A stretch of 64,000 bases of DNA from Cyclobacteriaceae bacterium (lineage in GTDB: Bacteria; Bacteroidota; Bacteroidia; Cytophagales; Cyclobacteriaceae): NCBI GenBank assembly GCA_016787755.1, contig JAEUUA010000001.1:268584-332583 (forward strand), read 5' to 3'. The notes under the pieces are model-generated. The model did no database searches, had not been told where the DNA came from, and worked only from the letters and a program-made list of their open reading frames with translations. The first letter of the stretch is position 1; every line of letters starts with the position of its first letter. Positions 55,006-64,000 of the stretch are shown one piece after another. A program made the translations under genes and the position numbers.

Positions 55006-55466
55006 TTGAGTAGGTTTAATCGTTAGGTATTTATTTAAGGGTTATCTGGGTTTTGGTTTGCACAAGTTTTGCACTTGCCCATTAAAAAATAACTTACTTT
55101 TCAATATTTATTACTGAATTCGATTGTAGTAGGGTATAAATTGATCCTTTTTTCAAAAAAACATATTGTTTTTTATAAAAAGTGGTCAAATTCTAATCCA
55201 TTAGTAACAAAATTGAAATATTTGGGTAAAAGAGAGGTCGTTTTAAAGCACAGGACGTGTTTCAAACGATTGCAGGAAAAATTTCCAGGCCAGTGTTTTT
55301 ACACCCATTGAAAATTTCCCGATTGATTTGTTTGAAGCAATAGAACATACTCCAAACTCAGATTGTTGACAGGTTATTTTGATTTTTAAGCAAGTGACAG
55401 AATTAGTTCACATTAGCTTTTTGAAAGAAATGAATTGTGAAATATAGAGGGACTCTAGCGAAATTT
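55006..55466. other. 461-bp upstream region of amtB
   Basis: No gene recognised. It holds the presumed amtB promoter and a short direct/inverted repeat at 55057-55078; otherwise AT-rich. Confidence 0.6.
55057..55078. promoter_or_regulatory. Candidate operator upstream of amtB
   Basis: TTTGCACA and TTTGCACT are repeated 3 bases apart, and CAAGT/ACTTG forms an inverted repeat across them. It lies 52-73 bases before the amtB ATG. This could be a binding site for a nitrogen regulator; it is unproven. Confidence 0.3.
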
Positions 55467-55916
55467 TTACCCTCTAAGTTTATCTAAAATGCGATTCAGT
55501 TCTTTCGCATCTGCTTTCGAAATTTTTCCCATTGCCTGTATCCACACTGATTGATCGGCATCAATCCTCTTTAGTACCTGCAAGCCTTTATCTGTGATAG
55601 AGATATCAACTTTTCTTCGGTTGTTCTTGCAGATTTCGCGAGATATAAATCCCTTGTGTCGCAGCTTTTCAACCAGGCGGGTGCAATTACTGTTCTTATC
55701 GATCATACGGGCAGTAATTTCAGCCAACATCATTGGTGTTGGATGATTGCCTCGCAGAATGCGAAGCACATTAAATTGTTCAGGTGTGATTGTAAATTTT
55801 TTTAAGTAAGCCGCATTTACATTATACAACCAACTGCCTGTGTATAAAATATTGATAGAAGCTTTATGATGCTCGCTTTGAAACTTCTCTTGTTGAATAT
55901 CTTTTTCAAGGGGCAT
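55467..55916 (-). CDS. MarR family transcriptional regulator
   Basis: DNA-binding repressor of 149 residues with a winged helix. Visible: EQFNVLRILRGNHPTPMMLAEITARM (helix-turn-helix region, about residues 52-80), then LVEKLRHKGFISREICKNNRRKVDISITDKG (recognition helix and wing). The target is unknown. It is divergent from the ClC gene, whose intergenic region it may control, and lies upstream of amtB on the same strand. Confidence 0.92.
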   Translation of the reverse strand: MPLEKDIQQEKFQSEHHKASINILYTGSWLYNVNAAYLKKFTITPEQFNVLRILRGNHPTPMMLAEITARMIDKNSNCTRLVEKLRHKGFISREICKNNRRKVDISITDKGLQVLKRIDADQSVWIQAMGKISKADAKELNRILDKLRG

Positions 55917-56054
55917 GATTACAGACGTAATAATTGTAGATACAAGATTAAGAACAAAATAATTCCTTTATCCTAAATTTTAGGGGATATTGAGCAGAGG
56001 TGAGTAATATTGTAAGTCTTAGCCAGCAATGGCATGGTTCTTACACATTAAAGC

Positions 56055-57827
56055 ATGATAAAAGTTATTGGTCGGTTTTTGAAAGTATCCATCTTCTACT
56101 CAAAGAAGAAGCTTTCGCCTCGGCAGTTCTTCATTCTTTCCAGCATCGTAGTAGGTGTTTTATCAGCGCTTGCAGCCATTGTGTTAAAACTTGCCGTTCA
56201 TTCTATTGGCAAATGGGTAGCCTACTATTCCGATAGCTACGAACATTTCTTTCTCTTCACGCTCTTCCCAATTGTGGGTATTGCCCTCACTGTGCTTTAT
56301 GTTCAATTTGTATTAAAAGGAAAGTTTAAAAAAGGGAGTGCTGAAATAAGTTATTCCATCGCACGCGAGTCAAGCAAGCTGCCACCGAATCAAATGTATT
56401 CGCACATTGTTACCAGTGCACTCACGGTTGGCTTCGGGGGATCGTTAGGGCTAGAGTCACCCATGGTTAGTACTGGTTCTGCAGTGGGCGCTAACTACGG
56501 AAACTTCTTTCATCTTTCATATAAAGACAGAACCGTGCTGTTGGCATGCGGAGCAGCCGCTGGAATTGCCGCAGCCTTTAACTCACCCGTTGCCGGTGTG
56601 TTGTTTGCTATTGAAGTCTTGCTGGCTGATGTTACAGTAGCGGCCTTTATTCCAATTATCATTGCTGCTGCAGCCGGTGCATTACTTTCAAAAATAATTT
56701 TGGCTGAAGGAATCACGCTCTCCTTTTCGCTGCAACAACCCTTCGACTATCACAATGTTCCCTATTATATTCTACTTGGAATTTTAGCTGGCTTTGTCTC
56801 ACTGTATTATTCCCAAATGATGGAACGCATGGAAGGCTATTTTGCCTCCATTCAGAGTCATGTGAATAAAATTATTATCGGTGGTGTTTCTCTTTCTATT
56901 CTCTTAATCATTTTTCCACCACTCTTTGGTGAAGGATATGAAAGTATTAAGCTCTTGGCAAACCAGAATACCTCCGAGATCATAAAGACCAGTATCCTGA
57001 GTCAGTTTATACAAAATGATTACACACTACTCTTATTTTTGGGTGCACTTGCGTTGATAAAAGTAGTGGCTGTTGCTATAACTTTGGGTAGTGGCGGTAA
57101 TGGAGGAAACTTTGGTCCGTCACTTTTTGTGGGTGCCTATCTTGGGTTTGCCTTTGCACGGCTTATCAACCTTACAGGATTGGCTCACATACCCGAAACA
57201 AACTTTACATTAGTTGCCATGGCTGGTATTCTGAGTGGAATATTTTACGCCCCACTTTGTGCCATATTCCTGATTGCTGAAATTACAGGTGGCTACGCAC
57301 TTATTATTCCACTTATGATTGTGGCCGCATTAAGTGTAACCGTGACCAGGTATTTTCAGCCTCTCTCCATGGAAGCCCGGAAGCTTTCCAAACTGCTGAA
57401 TATAAATGTGGACGATCGTGATAAGTATTTATTAAGCAAGTTAAATCTTCAGGAACTTTTGGAAACTAACTTCTCTGTAGTAAAACCTGAGGATACGCTT
57501 CGGTTGTTGGTTCGGGTAATTTCCATCTCAAATAGAAATACCTTCCCAGTAGTAACTAAAGATGGTAAACTTGTAGGTGTTGTTCATCTCGATCATATTC
57601 GGGAATTAATTTTTAATGCAAAAATTTATGACACTACGCTCGTAAAGGAATTAATGCGCGAGCCTCATGCAGTTGATTTTAACGATAACCTGCACGACAT
57701 CTTGCAAAAGTTTGATGAAACGCGCCAATGGAACTTGCCTGTAGTAGAGAATAAAATCTACAAGGGATTTGTTTCCAAAGCGCGTATCTTAAGTGGCTAC
57801 CGTAGCGAATTGATGAAAACCGTTTAA
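56055..57827 (+). CDS. ClC chloride channel/transporter with CBS pair
   Basis: Protein of 590 residues. The transmembrane ClC core has GFGGSLGLESPMVS (about residues 125-138, with the gating Glu kept) and SGGNGGNFGPSLFVGAYLG. The C-terminal about 460-590 is a CBS-domain pair (NRNTFPVVTKDGKLVGVVHL; WNLPVVENKIYKGFVSKARI). Presence of the gating Glu suits a chloride/proton exchanger, though channels keep it too. Role: anion and pH balance. Confidence 0.93.
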   Translation: MIKVIGRFLKVSIFYSKKKLSPRQFFILSSIVVGVLSALAAIVLKLAVHSIGKWVAYYSDSYEHFFLFTLFPIVGIALTVLYVQFVLKGKFKKGSAEISYSIARESSKLPPNQMYSHIVTSALTVGFGGSLGLESPMVSTGSAVGANYGNFFHLSYKDRTVLLACGAAAGIAAAFNSPVAGVLFAIEVLLADVTVAAFIPIIIAAAAGALLSKIILAEGITLSFSLQQPFDYHNVPYYILLGILAGFVSLYYSQMMERMEGYFASIQSHVNKIIIGGVSLSILLIIFPPLFGEGYESIKLLANQNTSEIIKTSILSQFIQNDYTLLLFLGALALIKVVAVAITLGSGGNGGNFGPSLFVGAYLGFAFARLINLTGLAHIPETNFTLVAMAGILSGIFYAPLCAIFLIAEITGGYALIIPLMIVAALSVTVTRYFQPLSMEARKLSKLLNINVDDRDKYLLSKLNLQELLETNFSVVKPEDTLRLLVRVISISNRNTFPVVTKDGKLVGVVHLDHIRELIFNAKIYDTTLVKELMREPHAVDFNDNLHDILQKFDETRQWNLPVVENKIYKGFVSKARILSGYRSELMKTV

Positions 57828-57902
57828 CTTTATAACGGTAAAATTTATCTCAACTTAGAATAATCAATTTCATAGCATTGATTGTTCCTTTAACCTCACA
57901 CC

Positions 57903-59615
57903 ATGAAGGAAAAACTCCGCAGTCAGGGCTGGTTCGGTAAAAAAGGGAAAGACGGTTTCATCTACCGATCCTGGATGAAGAATCAAGGGATCCCCGACTA
58001 TGAATTTCGTGATAAGCCTGTAATTGGAATTTGTAATACATGGAGCGAACTCACTCCTTGCAACGCACACTTTCGTGAGTTGGCTGAATCCATAAAGCGT
58101 GGTATTTCTGAAGCCGGTGGTTTTCCGGTTGAGTTTCCGGTAATGTCGTTGGGTGAAACATTAATAAAACCTACGGCCATGCTCTATCGCAATTTGGCCA
58201 GCATGGATGTAGAGGAATCGATACGCGCCAATCCCCTGGATGGGGTTGTGTTGATGTGCGGATGTGATAAAACAACACCTTCATTAGTGATGGGTGCATG
58301 CAGCGTAAACATTCCTACCCTTGTGGTTTCAGGTGGGCCGATGCTGACCGGTAAATTTAAAGGTCGCGATATTGGAACCAGTGATGTGTGGCGTTTCGAT
58401 CAGGCAGCACGCTCTGGTGAAATTACGGATGAAGAATTCAGAGAAGCAGAAGCCAGCATGGGGCGCAGTCGTGGACATTGTGCTGTAATGGGCACTGCCT
58501 CCACAATGGCAAGCATGGTAGAGTCACTCGGTCTTTCTCTTCCGGGCAATGCAGCAATACCAGCGGTGGATGCACGCAGAAAAGTACTGGCACAGATGTC
58601 GGGCATTCGCATTGTTGAAATGGTGAAAGAAAACATGTTGCTTTCGGATGTGCTTACGCGAAAAGCATTTGAAAATGCTATTATAACAAACGCAGCTATT
58701 GGTGGATCCACTAATTTTATCATTCATCTCCTGGCCATTGCCGGAAGAATGGGGGTTGACTTAAAACTTGAAGATTTTGATAAACTTTCGGCCAACGTAC
58801 CCTTCATAGCCAACCTGCAACCTTCCGGAAAATATTTTATCGAAGATCTTTATTATGCCGGAGGTTTGCCTGCAGTGATGAAAGAGCTTCATCAGTTTCT
58901 CCACAAGGAAATCATAACCGTAAACGGAAAAACGGTAGCGGAAAATTATGCTAACGCGGAATGTTATAATCGCAACATCATTGCAACAACGGATAAGCCA
59001 TTCAATCCATTATCAGGCGCGGCCATTCTAAAGGGAAATCTTTGCGAGAATGGGGCTGTCATGAAACCATCAGCTGCTAGCCCACATTTATTAAAACATA
59101 GCGGGAAAGCTGTCGTATTTGAAGACATTGACGATTACAAAAATCGAATCGACCTTCCTGATCTTGATGTAGATGAAAACAGTGTACTCGTTCTTAAGAA
59201 TGTCGGACCGATCGGTTATCCGGGAATGCCTGAAGTGGGGAATATGGGGCTACCTAAAAAGTTGTTATCGAAAGGAATTACAGACATGGTGCGCATCTCT
59301 GACGGACGCATGAGCGGAACAGGCTTTGGCACGGTGATTCTTCACGCCTCTCCCGAAGCAGCATTAGGTGGAAACTTTGCCATAATTAAAACCGGTGACA
59401 CCATTCATCTGGATGTTGCTAATCGATCATTGACCTTAGAAGTTTCTGATGAAGAGATTCAAAAACGCAAAAAAAGCTGGAAGCCGATACATAAAAAGTA
59501 TGATCGTGGCTATGTAAAGTTATATCAAGAACATGTGCAACAAGCGAGTTTAGGTGCTGATATGGACTTTCTTATCGGAGGATCAGGAAGCGAAGTGTCC
59601 AGAGATTCGCATTAA
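57903..59615 (+). CDS. IlvD/Edd family dehydratase, probably for a sugar acid
   Basis: Fe-S dehydratase of 570 residues. Features: WFGKKGKDGFIYRSWMKNQG, CNTWSELTPCNAHFRELAES, VLMCGCDKTTPSLVMGA, and SRGHCAVMGTASTMA, which carry the Fe-S cysteines, and the DGRMSGTGFGT stretch near the end. This start and spacing are closer to arabinonate/xylonate dehydratases than to the branched-chain enzyme IlvD. The SDR gene after it (84 nt) also suits sugar-acid oxidation. Exact substrate not determined. Confidence 0.85.
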   Translation: MKEKLRSQGWFGKKGKDGFIYRSWMKNQGIPDYEFRDKPVIGICNTWSELTPCNAHFRELAESIKRGISEAGGFPVEFPVMSLGETLIKPTAMLYRNLASMDVEESIRANPLDGVVLMCGCDKTTPSLVMGACSVNIPTLVVSGGPMLTGKFKGRDIGTSDVWRFDQAARSGEITDEEFREAEASMGRSRGHCAVMGTASTMASMVESLGLSLPGNAAIPAVDARRKVLAQMSGIRIVEMVKENMLLSDVLTRKAFENAIITNAAIGGSTNFIIHLLAIAGRMGVDLKLEDFDKLSANVPFIANLQPSGKYFIEDLYYAGGLPAVMKELHQFLHKEIITVNGKTVAENYANAECYNRNIIATTDKPFNPLSGAAILKGNLCENGAVMKPSAASPHLLKHSGKAVVFEDIDDYKNRIDLPDLDVDENSVLVLKNVGPIGYPGMPEVGNMGLPKKLLSKGITDMVRISDGRMSGTGFGTVILHASPEAALGGNFAIIKTGDTIHLDVANRSLTLEVSDEEIQKRKKSWKPIHKKYDRGYVKLYQEHVQQASLGADMDFLIGGSGSEVSRDSH

Positions 59616-59699
59616 AGGTAAGAAGTTAGAATTACGAAGTATGAATGAAATGAACCGAAAAAAATCGTACCTCAATCCTCGTAAATCATAAACTGTTCC

Positions 59700-60461
59700 A
59701 TGAGCTCTTTTAAAAACAAAACAGCAATTGTAACCGGAGCCGGCCAAGGCATTGGTCTTGAAATTTGCCGGCAGCTTGCAGCGCAAGGCGCTAATGTTGT
59801 TCTGAATGATATAGAAGTTGCATTGGCTGAAGAAGCTGCTAACTCTATTAATAAAGAGAAAGGTATTTGCATCGCTTATTCTGGTGATTGTTCAGAATTT
59901 TCATTTATCCAAACCATGATACGTGATACTGTTAGAAAGTTTGGAACCGTTGATATTATAATTGCCAACGCTGGTATCACACTCTTTGGTGATTTTCTGG
60001 AATACAAACCCGAAGATTTTAATAAAGTAATGCAGGTTAATCTGGGAGGAAGTTTCTTTTTAACACAACAAGCTGCTCGACAAATGAAAGAGCAGGGAAA
60101 CGGAGGAAGAATTTTATTGATGTCCTCAGTGACCGGCCATCAGGCGCATAAAAATCTGGCGGCCTACGGAATGAGTAAAGCAGCGTTAGAGATGCTTGCA
60201 AAAAATCTGGTGCTTGAACTATCTCCCTACAACATTACTATAAACGCCATCGCGCCAGGCGCCACCATTACAGAACGCACTAAAAGTGATCCCAACTATG
60301 AAAAAACATGGTCGGGTATTACCCCAATTGGTAAGCCAGCCACTACAAAGGACATTGCAAATGCTGCATTATTTTTAGTATCGCAAGAAGCTGGACACAT
60401 TACAGGTCAGTCATTAGTAATTGATGGTGGCTGGACCAGTGTGAGTCCTTCACCGTATTGA
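59700..60461 (+). CDS. SDR family oxidoreductase
   Basis: NAD(P)-dependent short-chain dehydrogenase of 253 residues. Cofactor motif TGAGQGIG (residues 13-20), NAG (about residue 91), and the catalytic Ser in LLMSSVTGHQ with Tyr/Lys in AAYGMSKAAL. Residues after the nucleotide motif (LNDIEV) give an Asp in the usual NAD-preferring position. Follows the sugar-acid dehydratase; probably oxidises a sugar, sugar acid or related alcohol. Confidence 0.88.
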   Translation: MSSFKNKTAIVTGAGQGIGLEICRQLAAQGANVVLNDIEVALAEEAANSINKEKGICIAYSGDCSEFSFIQTMIRDTVRKFGTVDIIIANAGITLFGDFLEYKPEDFNKVMQVNLGGSFFLTQQAARQMKEQGNGGRILLMSSVTGHQAHKNLAAYGMSKAALEMLAKNLVLELSPYNITINAIAPGATITERTKSDPNYEKTWSGITPIGKPATTKDIANAALFLVSQEAGHITGQSLVIDGGWTSVSPSPY

Positions 60462-60467
60462 TATTGA

Positions 60468-61091
60468 TTACTTCTTTCGGCCAACAAATCGGATTACAGA
60501 ACCCGTTCCGTTGTGGAATTGGCCTTCACTCAACTCTATTTCTTTTTCAGCTAACTCTATAATCTCAAAATTCGCAAAGTCCGATTTCAACTCATCTATC
60601 GAGAATAACATCTTAATGTCCTTTGAACCACCCACTTTTTCGTTTTTTACTATGTAGTCAAGGTGTTTTTTACTAAACGCTTCGAAAATGACTACACCGC
60701 CCTTCCTCACATGTTGGCTAAGCATTTTATGATAGGATGATTTTATAGATGCCGGAAAGTGAGCATAAATTAATGCAAGTGTGTCAAATTGTTCAGGTTT
60801 ATAATTCAATGTTTGCAATTCACCCACCTGGTAATCAATACTAACATTGTTGGCATTTGCTAATTGAAGTGCCTTCTTTTTCCCTTCCACGCTGATATCA
60901 AAAGCCGAAACCTTCCATCCTAGTTTGGCAGCAAATACAGCATTGCGTCCTTCACCCTCTGCGGGAAAAAGGATTGCTCCCGGGTTTATCTTTTCCAGCT
61001 GCTCCTTTAAAAAATTATTAGGATACTCACCATACGCAAACTCTGATTTACTATATCTATCATTCCATCGTTCTGTCCATTCATCTTTCAT
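60468..61091 (-). CDS. Class I SAM methyltransferase, TehB-like
   Basis: Protein of 207 residues. SAM-binding [22 protein letters not shown] (seen around residues 39-60), then [13 protein letters not shown] and the [17 protein letters not shown] front. The AEGEGRNA form resembles tellurite/thiopurine-type methyltransferases. Substrate unknown. It lies convergent to the SDR gene (6 nt) and divergent from a YdeI-type gene. Confidence 0.8.
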   Translation of the reverse strand: MKDEWTERWNDRYSKSEFAYGEYPNNFLKEQLEKINPGAILFPAEGEGRNAVFAAKLGWKVSAFDISVEGKKKALQLANANNVSIDYQVGELQTLNYKPEQFDTLALIYAHFPASIKSSYHKMLSQHVRKGGVVIFEAFSKKHLDYIVKNEKVGGSKDIKMLFSIDELKSDFANFEIIELAEKEIELSEGQFHNGTGSVIRFVGRKK

Positions 61092-61122
61092 TTCATCTGA
61101 TTTTATTTACGATCTTTAAATT

Positions 61123-61632
61123 ATGATTCAGTTTACAACCACCCTTCACAAATTTGGTAAGCAAGGTGAAAAAACCGGCTGGACATATTTCGAAATCTCC
61201 ACCAAGCAAGCAAATCAACTTAAACCCAATTGTAAAGTTTCGTTTCGGGTAAAAGGTTCCATTGATTCATTCACTTTTCAAAAAACTGCCTTACTACCCA
61301 TGGGGGATGGGAAATTTATAATGCCATTCAACGCAGCCATGCGAAAAGCAACCGGCAAAAAACTAGGCGATAAAATAAAAGTAGTGCTTGAAGCTGATGA
61401 CCGAAAACTAGAAATTTCAGCTGACTTGATGAAGTGTTTAAAAGAAGATCCCATTGCAATGGATTTCTTTTCTTCGTTACCTAAATCACATCAAAACTAT
61501 TATAGTAAATGGATAGAAAGTGCCAAGACCAAACAAACTAAGACCAAACGCATCGTAGTTTCTTTAATCGCTTTTGCCAAAAAGCAAAGCTATAGCGAAA
61601 TGATGCGAGGCTACAAAGACATTGAAATTTGA
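61123..61632 (+). CDS. DUF1905/YdeI-type protein
   Basis: Protein of 169 residues: DUF1905 domain (KQGEKTGWTYFEISTKQANQ, then SFTFQKTALLPMGDGKFIMP), followed by a YdeI/OmpD-associated helical tail (AMDFFSSLPKSHQNYYSKWIE). The YdeI family has been linked to stress resistance in enteric bacteria; its role here is unknown. Ends against the convergent hydrolase. Confidence 0.85.
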   Translation: MIQFTTTLHKFGKQGEKTGWTYFEISTKQANQLKPNCKVSFRVKGSIDSFTFQKTALLPMGDGKFIMPFNAAMRKATGKKLGDKIKVVLEADDRKLEISADLMKCLKEDPIAMDFFSSLPKSHQNYYSKWIESAKTKQTKTKRIVVSLIAFAKKQSYSEMMRGYKDIEI

Positions 61633-62445
61633 TTACCCAAAATTGGCATCCAGAAATTTCAGTACATACTCATTAAACATTTCAGGGTTTTCCAAATTGC
61701 TTAAATGCCCAGCGTCTTCAATAATATGCAGCGATGAACCTTTTATTAACCGGTGCATTTTCTCTGCCGTTTCAGGTGAGGTAACTTTATCTTCCTGTCC
61801 AACCAAAATAGCAACCGGAACTTCTATTTTTTGAAGCGAGGAACAAGTTTCCTTGCGATCGGCCAGCGCTTGAAGGGTGAGGCAAATATTTTCTGGTTTC
61901 GATTTTAAAATTGTCTCCTCAATAAGTATGACCTCATTCATTTTCCTTTCCAAAGAAGCCGGAGCAAATAGATTTTTCAATGATTCCTGCGCATACACAG
62001 TAAGTCCATTTCGTTGAATAAAATCAATTGTCTTCTTCCTCTTTTCTTTTCCTTCTGTGCTGTCGGCACCACATTGCGTATCGCATAATACTAGTCCCGC
62101 AAATCGATTCGGAAATTTTTTAAGGGCATTGAGAGCAATGTATCCGCCCATGGATAAACCCGCTACAATTGCTTTTTCAATATGGAGCGCATCCATTAAG
62201 GAAATTAAATCATCCCCAAATTGCGAAATACTAAATGCTGGAGTTCCTGCTTCGGTTTCGCCATGTCCACGTACATCATAAGCGATAAGCCGATAATTTT
62301 CCTTTACAGCGTGCAACTGCTTTTCCCACATCCATTTATTAAATGGGAATCCATGAATAAAAATTAATGGAAATCCAGTGGAAAATCCTTCTTCCAGATA
62401 ACTTACTTGTAAATCATTAACACGAATGTTCTTCTCTTCTAGCAT
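61633..62445 (-). CDS. Alpha/beta hydrolase (enol-lactonase/esterase-like)
   Basis: Protein of 270 residues. Motifs: FIHGFPFNKWMWEKQ (oxyanion region), nucleophile elbow VAGLSMGGYIALNAL (about residues 93-107), Asp in VGQEDKVTSPE and His in EDAGHLSNLENPE. Similar in plan to 3-oxoadipate enol-lactonases and many general esterases. No aromatic-degradation genes nearby. Confidence 0.88.
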   Translation of the reverse strand: MLEEKNIRVNDLQVSYLEEGFSTGFPLIFIHGFPFNKWMWEKQLHAVKENYRLIAYDVRGHGETEAGTPAFSISQFGDDLISLMDALHIEKAIVAGLSMGGYIALNALKKFPNRFAGLVLCDTQCGADSTEGKEKRKKTIDFIQRNGLTVYAQESLKNLFAPASLERKMNEVILIEETILKSKPENICLTLQALADRKETCSSLQKIEVPVAILVGQEDKVTSPETAEKMHRLIKGSSLHIIEDAGHLSNLENPEMFNEYVLKFLDANFG

Positions 62446-62515
62446 GACAATAATTAAATAACAAGATTTTGGATTGTTTTTTACCAGTGACTAGTATCAA
62501 ATATCTTAATAAGAA

Positions 62516-63532
62516 TCATCTGATCACTCTATCTTTCATTCCTCCATACAACACATCTAAAACTGTGCCTTCTAAAAGAAACTTTTGTGGAAATGGAAGT
62601 TCTACTTTTGACACTTCATGGAGTTGGTTCATAAAATCAGTAGGAATCTCAAAATTTAAGCATCCTAGTACATCTTCCATCTGACTTACTTTGGTAGCCC
62701 CCACAATAGGAATCACCGACTGATTTTTATGTTGACGTGTCCAGTTGATGGCTAGTTGAGAAGGTGTAACCCCGAGTTGGGTAGCTATCTCCACAACCTT
62801 CTGCGCAATAGCGGTTGCTTTGTCTCCAAGCCGAATGCTGGATTCAGGCAAGCGACCTTTATCGCCTTTTAAATATTTCCCCGTAAGGGCACCGCCACCC
62901 AACGGAGCCCAAGGTGTAACCGTCATTCCAAAAGCTTTCGCCATTGGCATCAATTCAGCTTCAACTGTTCGTTGCAGTAAACTATATTCAATTTGTAAAC
63001 CTACAAACTGATTCCAACCGCGCAGTTGTGCCATTGTGTTTGCCTGACTCACTACCCAGGCGGGTGTATCACTAATCCCTATATAATGAATCAGTCCCCG
63101 TGTGATCAAATCTTCGAGACCTTTCATAATCTCTTCGGTTGGGGTCCAGCCATCCCAGGCATGTACCCAAAGTAAATCGATATAATCGGTATTGAGTCTC
63201 CATAAACTGTCCTTTACGCTGCGCATCATGTTCTTGCGATGGTTACCGGCAAAATTTAAGTCACCACTTCGGTCGCGAAGGGAATACTTTGTTGCTACCA
63301 CAAAATGATCTCGGTCTTTGGCAATGAAGTCGCCCGCAAATTTTTCCGAAGTTCCTTCCGTATAGCGATTAGCCGTATCAATAAAATTGCCACCCGCATT
63401 TGCGTATACATCAAATATCTGCTGGCTAAGTTGTTTATCGCAGCCCCAATTCCATTCGGTGCCAAAGCCCATAGTGCCCAAAGCAAGTTCAGAAACCCGC
63501 AAACCGGATTGCCCCAGTAGTTTATAATTCAT
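62516..63532 (-). CDS. Aldo/keto reductase
   Basis: Protein of 338 residues with the AKR barrel: GQSGLRVSELALGTMGFGT start, FIDTANRYTEGTSE (catalytic Asp/Tyr region), FVVATKYSLRD (catalytic Lys), DYIDLLWVHAWDGWTP (His) and the cofactor-binding VIPIVGATKVSQMEDVL. NAD(P)H-dependent carbonyl reduction; physiological substrate unknown. Confidence 0.92.
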   Translation of the reverse strand: MNYKLLGQSGLRVSELALGTMGFGTEWNWGCDKQLSQQIFDVYANAGGNFIDTANRYTEGTSEKFAGDFIAKDRDHFVVATKYSLRDRSGDLNFAGNHRKNMMRSVKDSLWRLNTDYIDLLWVHAWDGWTPTEEIMKGLEDLITRGLIHYIGISDTPAWVVSQANTMAQLRGWNQFVGLQIEYSLLQRTVEAELMPMAKAFGMTVTPWAPLGGGALTGKYLKGDKGRLPESSIRLGDKATAIAQKVVEIATQLGVTPSQLAINWTRQHKNQSVIPIVGATKVSQMEDVLGCLNFEIPTDFMNQLHEVSKVELPFPQKFLLEGTVLDVLYGGMKDRVIR

Positions 63533-63631
63533 AGAAGTTGATTAATTGGTGTTGAAACAAGCCAATTATTGGCAAAAAAGTTTAGAATTGACCCCTCATA
63601 ATCCAATATGTTGACAACTTTATTTCTAAGT

Positions 63632-63662
63632 TTTGCACAATTGCAATTCTCTTTTACCTTTG
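63632..63662 (+). promoter_or_regulatory. Bacteroidota promoter of tRNA-Val
   Basis: TTTG (63632-63635), exactly 19 bases, then TACCTTTG (63655-63662): a full match to the phylum consensus, 69 bases upstream of the tRNA. Confidence 0.8.
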
Positions 63663-63692
63663 CACTCCTTAAAAAGGAGCTTATCCCGATAA

Positions 63693-64000
<308 letters not shown>

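Noticed and set aside
55006..55100. Sigma-54-type promoter for amtB
   Set aside because: The required GG-N10-GC spacing was not found on the minus strand.

Overview
The window looks like chromosomal DNA of an AT-rich member of the Bacteroidota, most likely a Cytophagales bacterium. The evidence is a TonB-dependent receptor with an STN and a carboxypeptidase-like domain next to a DUF4249 lipoprotein, several promoters of the Bacteroidota type (TTTG or TTG, about 19 bases, then TAnnTTTG), a fused E1 alpha/beta dehydrogenase, a WG-repeat protein, a YtxJ-type bacilliredoxin and a GSII-type glutamine synthetase. No phage, insertion sequence, CRISPR array or rRNA operon was seen. Assignments rest on reading the sequence and on recalled family features; no database search was possible.

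Region by region. 0-7 kb: the 3' part of a folate enzyme gene, then an outer-membrane set (TonB receptor, DUF4249 lipoprotein, MG2/plug-like protein). 6.8-16 kb: two-step agmatine-to-putrescine conversion (aguB, aguA), mnmD, an AI-2E family exporter, ispF, an M16 peptidase, a cation/proton antiporter and the fused E1 dehydrogenase. 16-26 kb: a large, very basic secreted repeat protein followed by ytxJ, a TonB-family protein, a chromate-type transporter, a 2-oxoglutarate oxygenase-like protein, a Tat-exported superoxide dismutase, ribD and prmC.

26-34 kb is the most unusual part. It is a tightly packed seven-gene minus-strand operon with two alpha/beta hydrolases, an ATP-grasp ligase, a GCS2 carboxylate-amine ligase, a class I glutamine amidotransferase, a second, divergent ATP-grasp-like protein and a degenerate thiamine-pyrophosphokinase-like protein, with another esterase divergently transcribed beside it. 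The enzyme set suggests synthesis, and perhaps hydrolysis, of an unknown small peptide or amide.

34-48 kb: envelope lipoproteins, ornithine aminotransferase, an RmuC-like nuclease, a solitary GroES-like protein, MsrA, a barrel/DM13/YceI trio, a myo-inositol uptake and oxidation set (MIOX, SSS symporter, PLC-like phosphodiesterase), and a dihaem cytochrome paired with a beta-helix protein. 48.5-64 kb: a CsgG/HEAT protein, an ammonium assimilation operon (amtB, porin, glnA), MarR, a ClC channel, a sugar-acid dehydratase with an SDR, assorted enzymes, tRNA-Val(TAC), and the start of a GIY-YIG nuclease cut by the window end.
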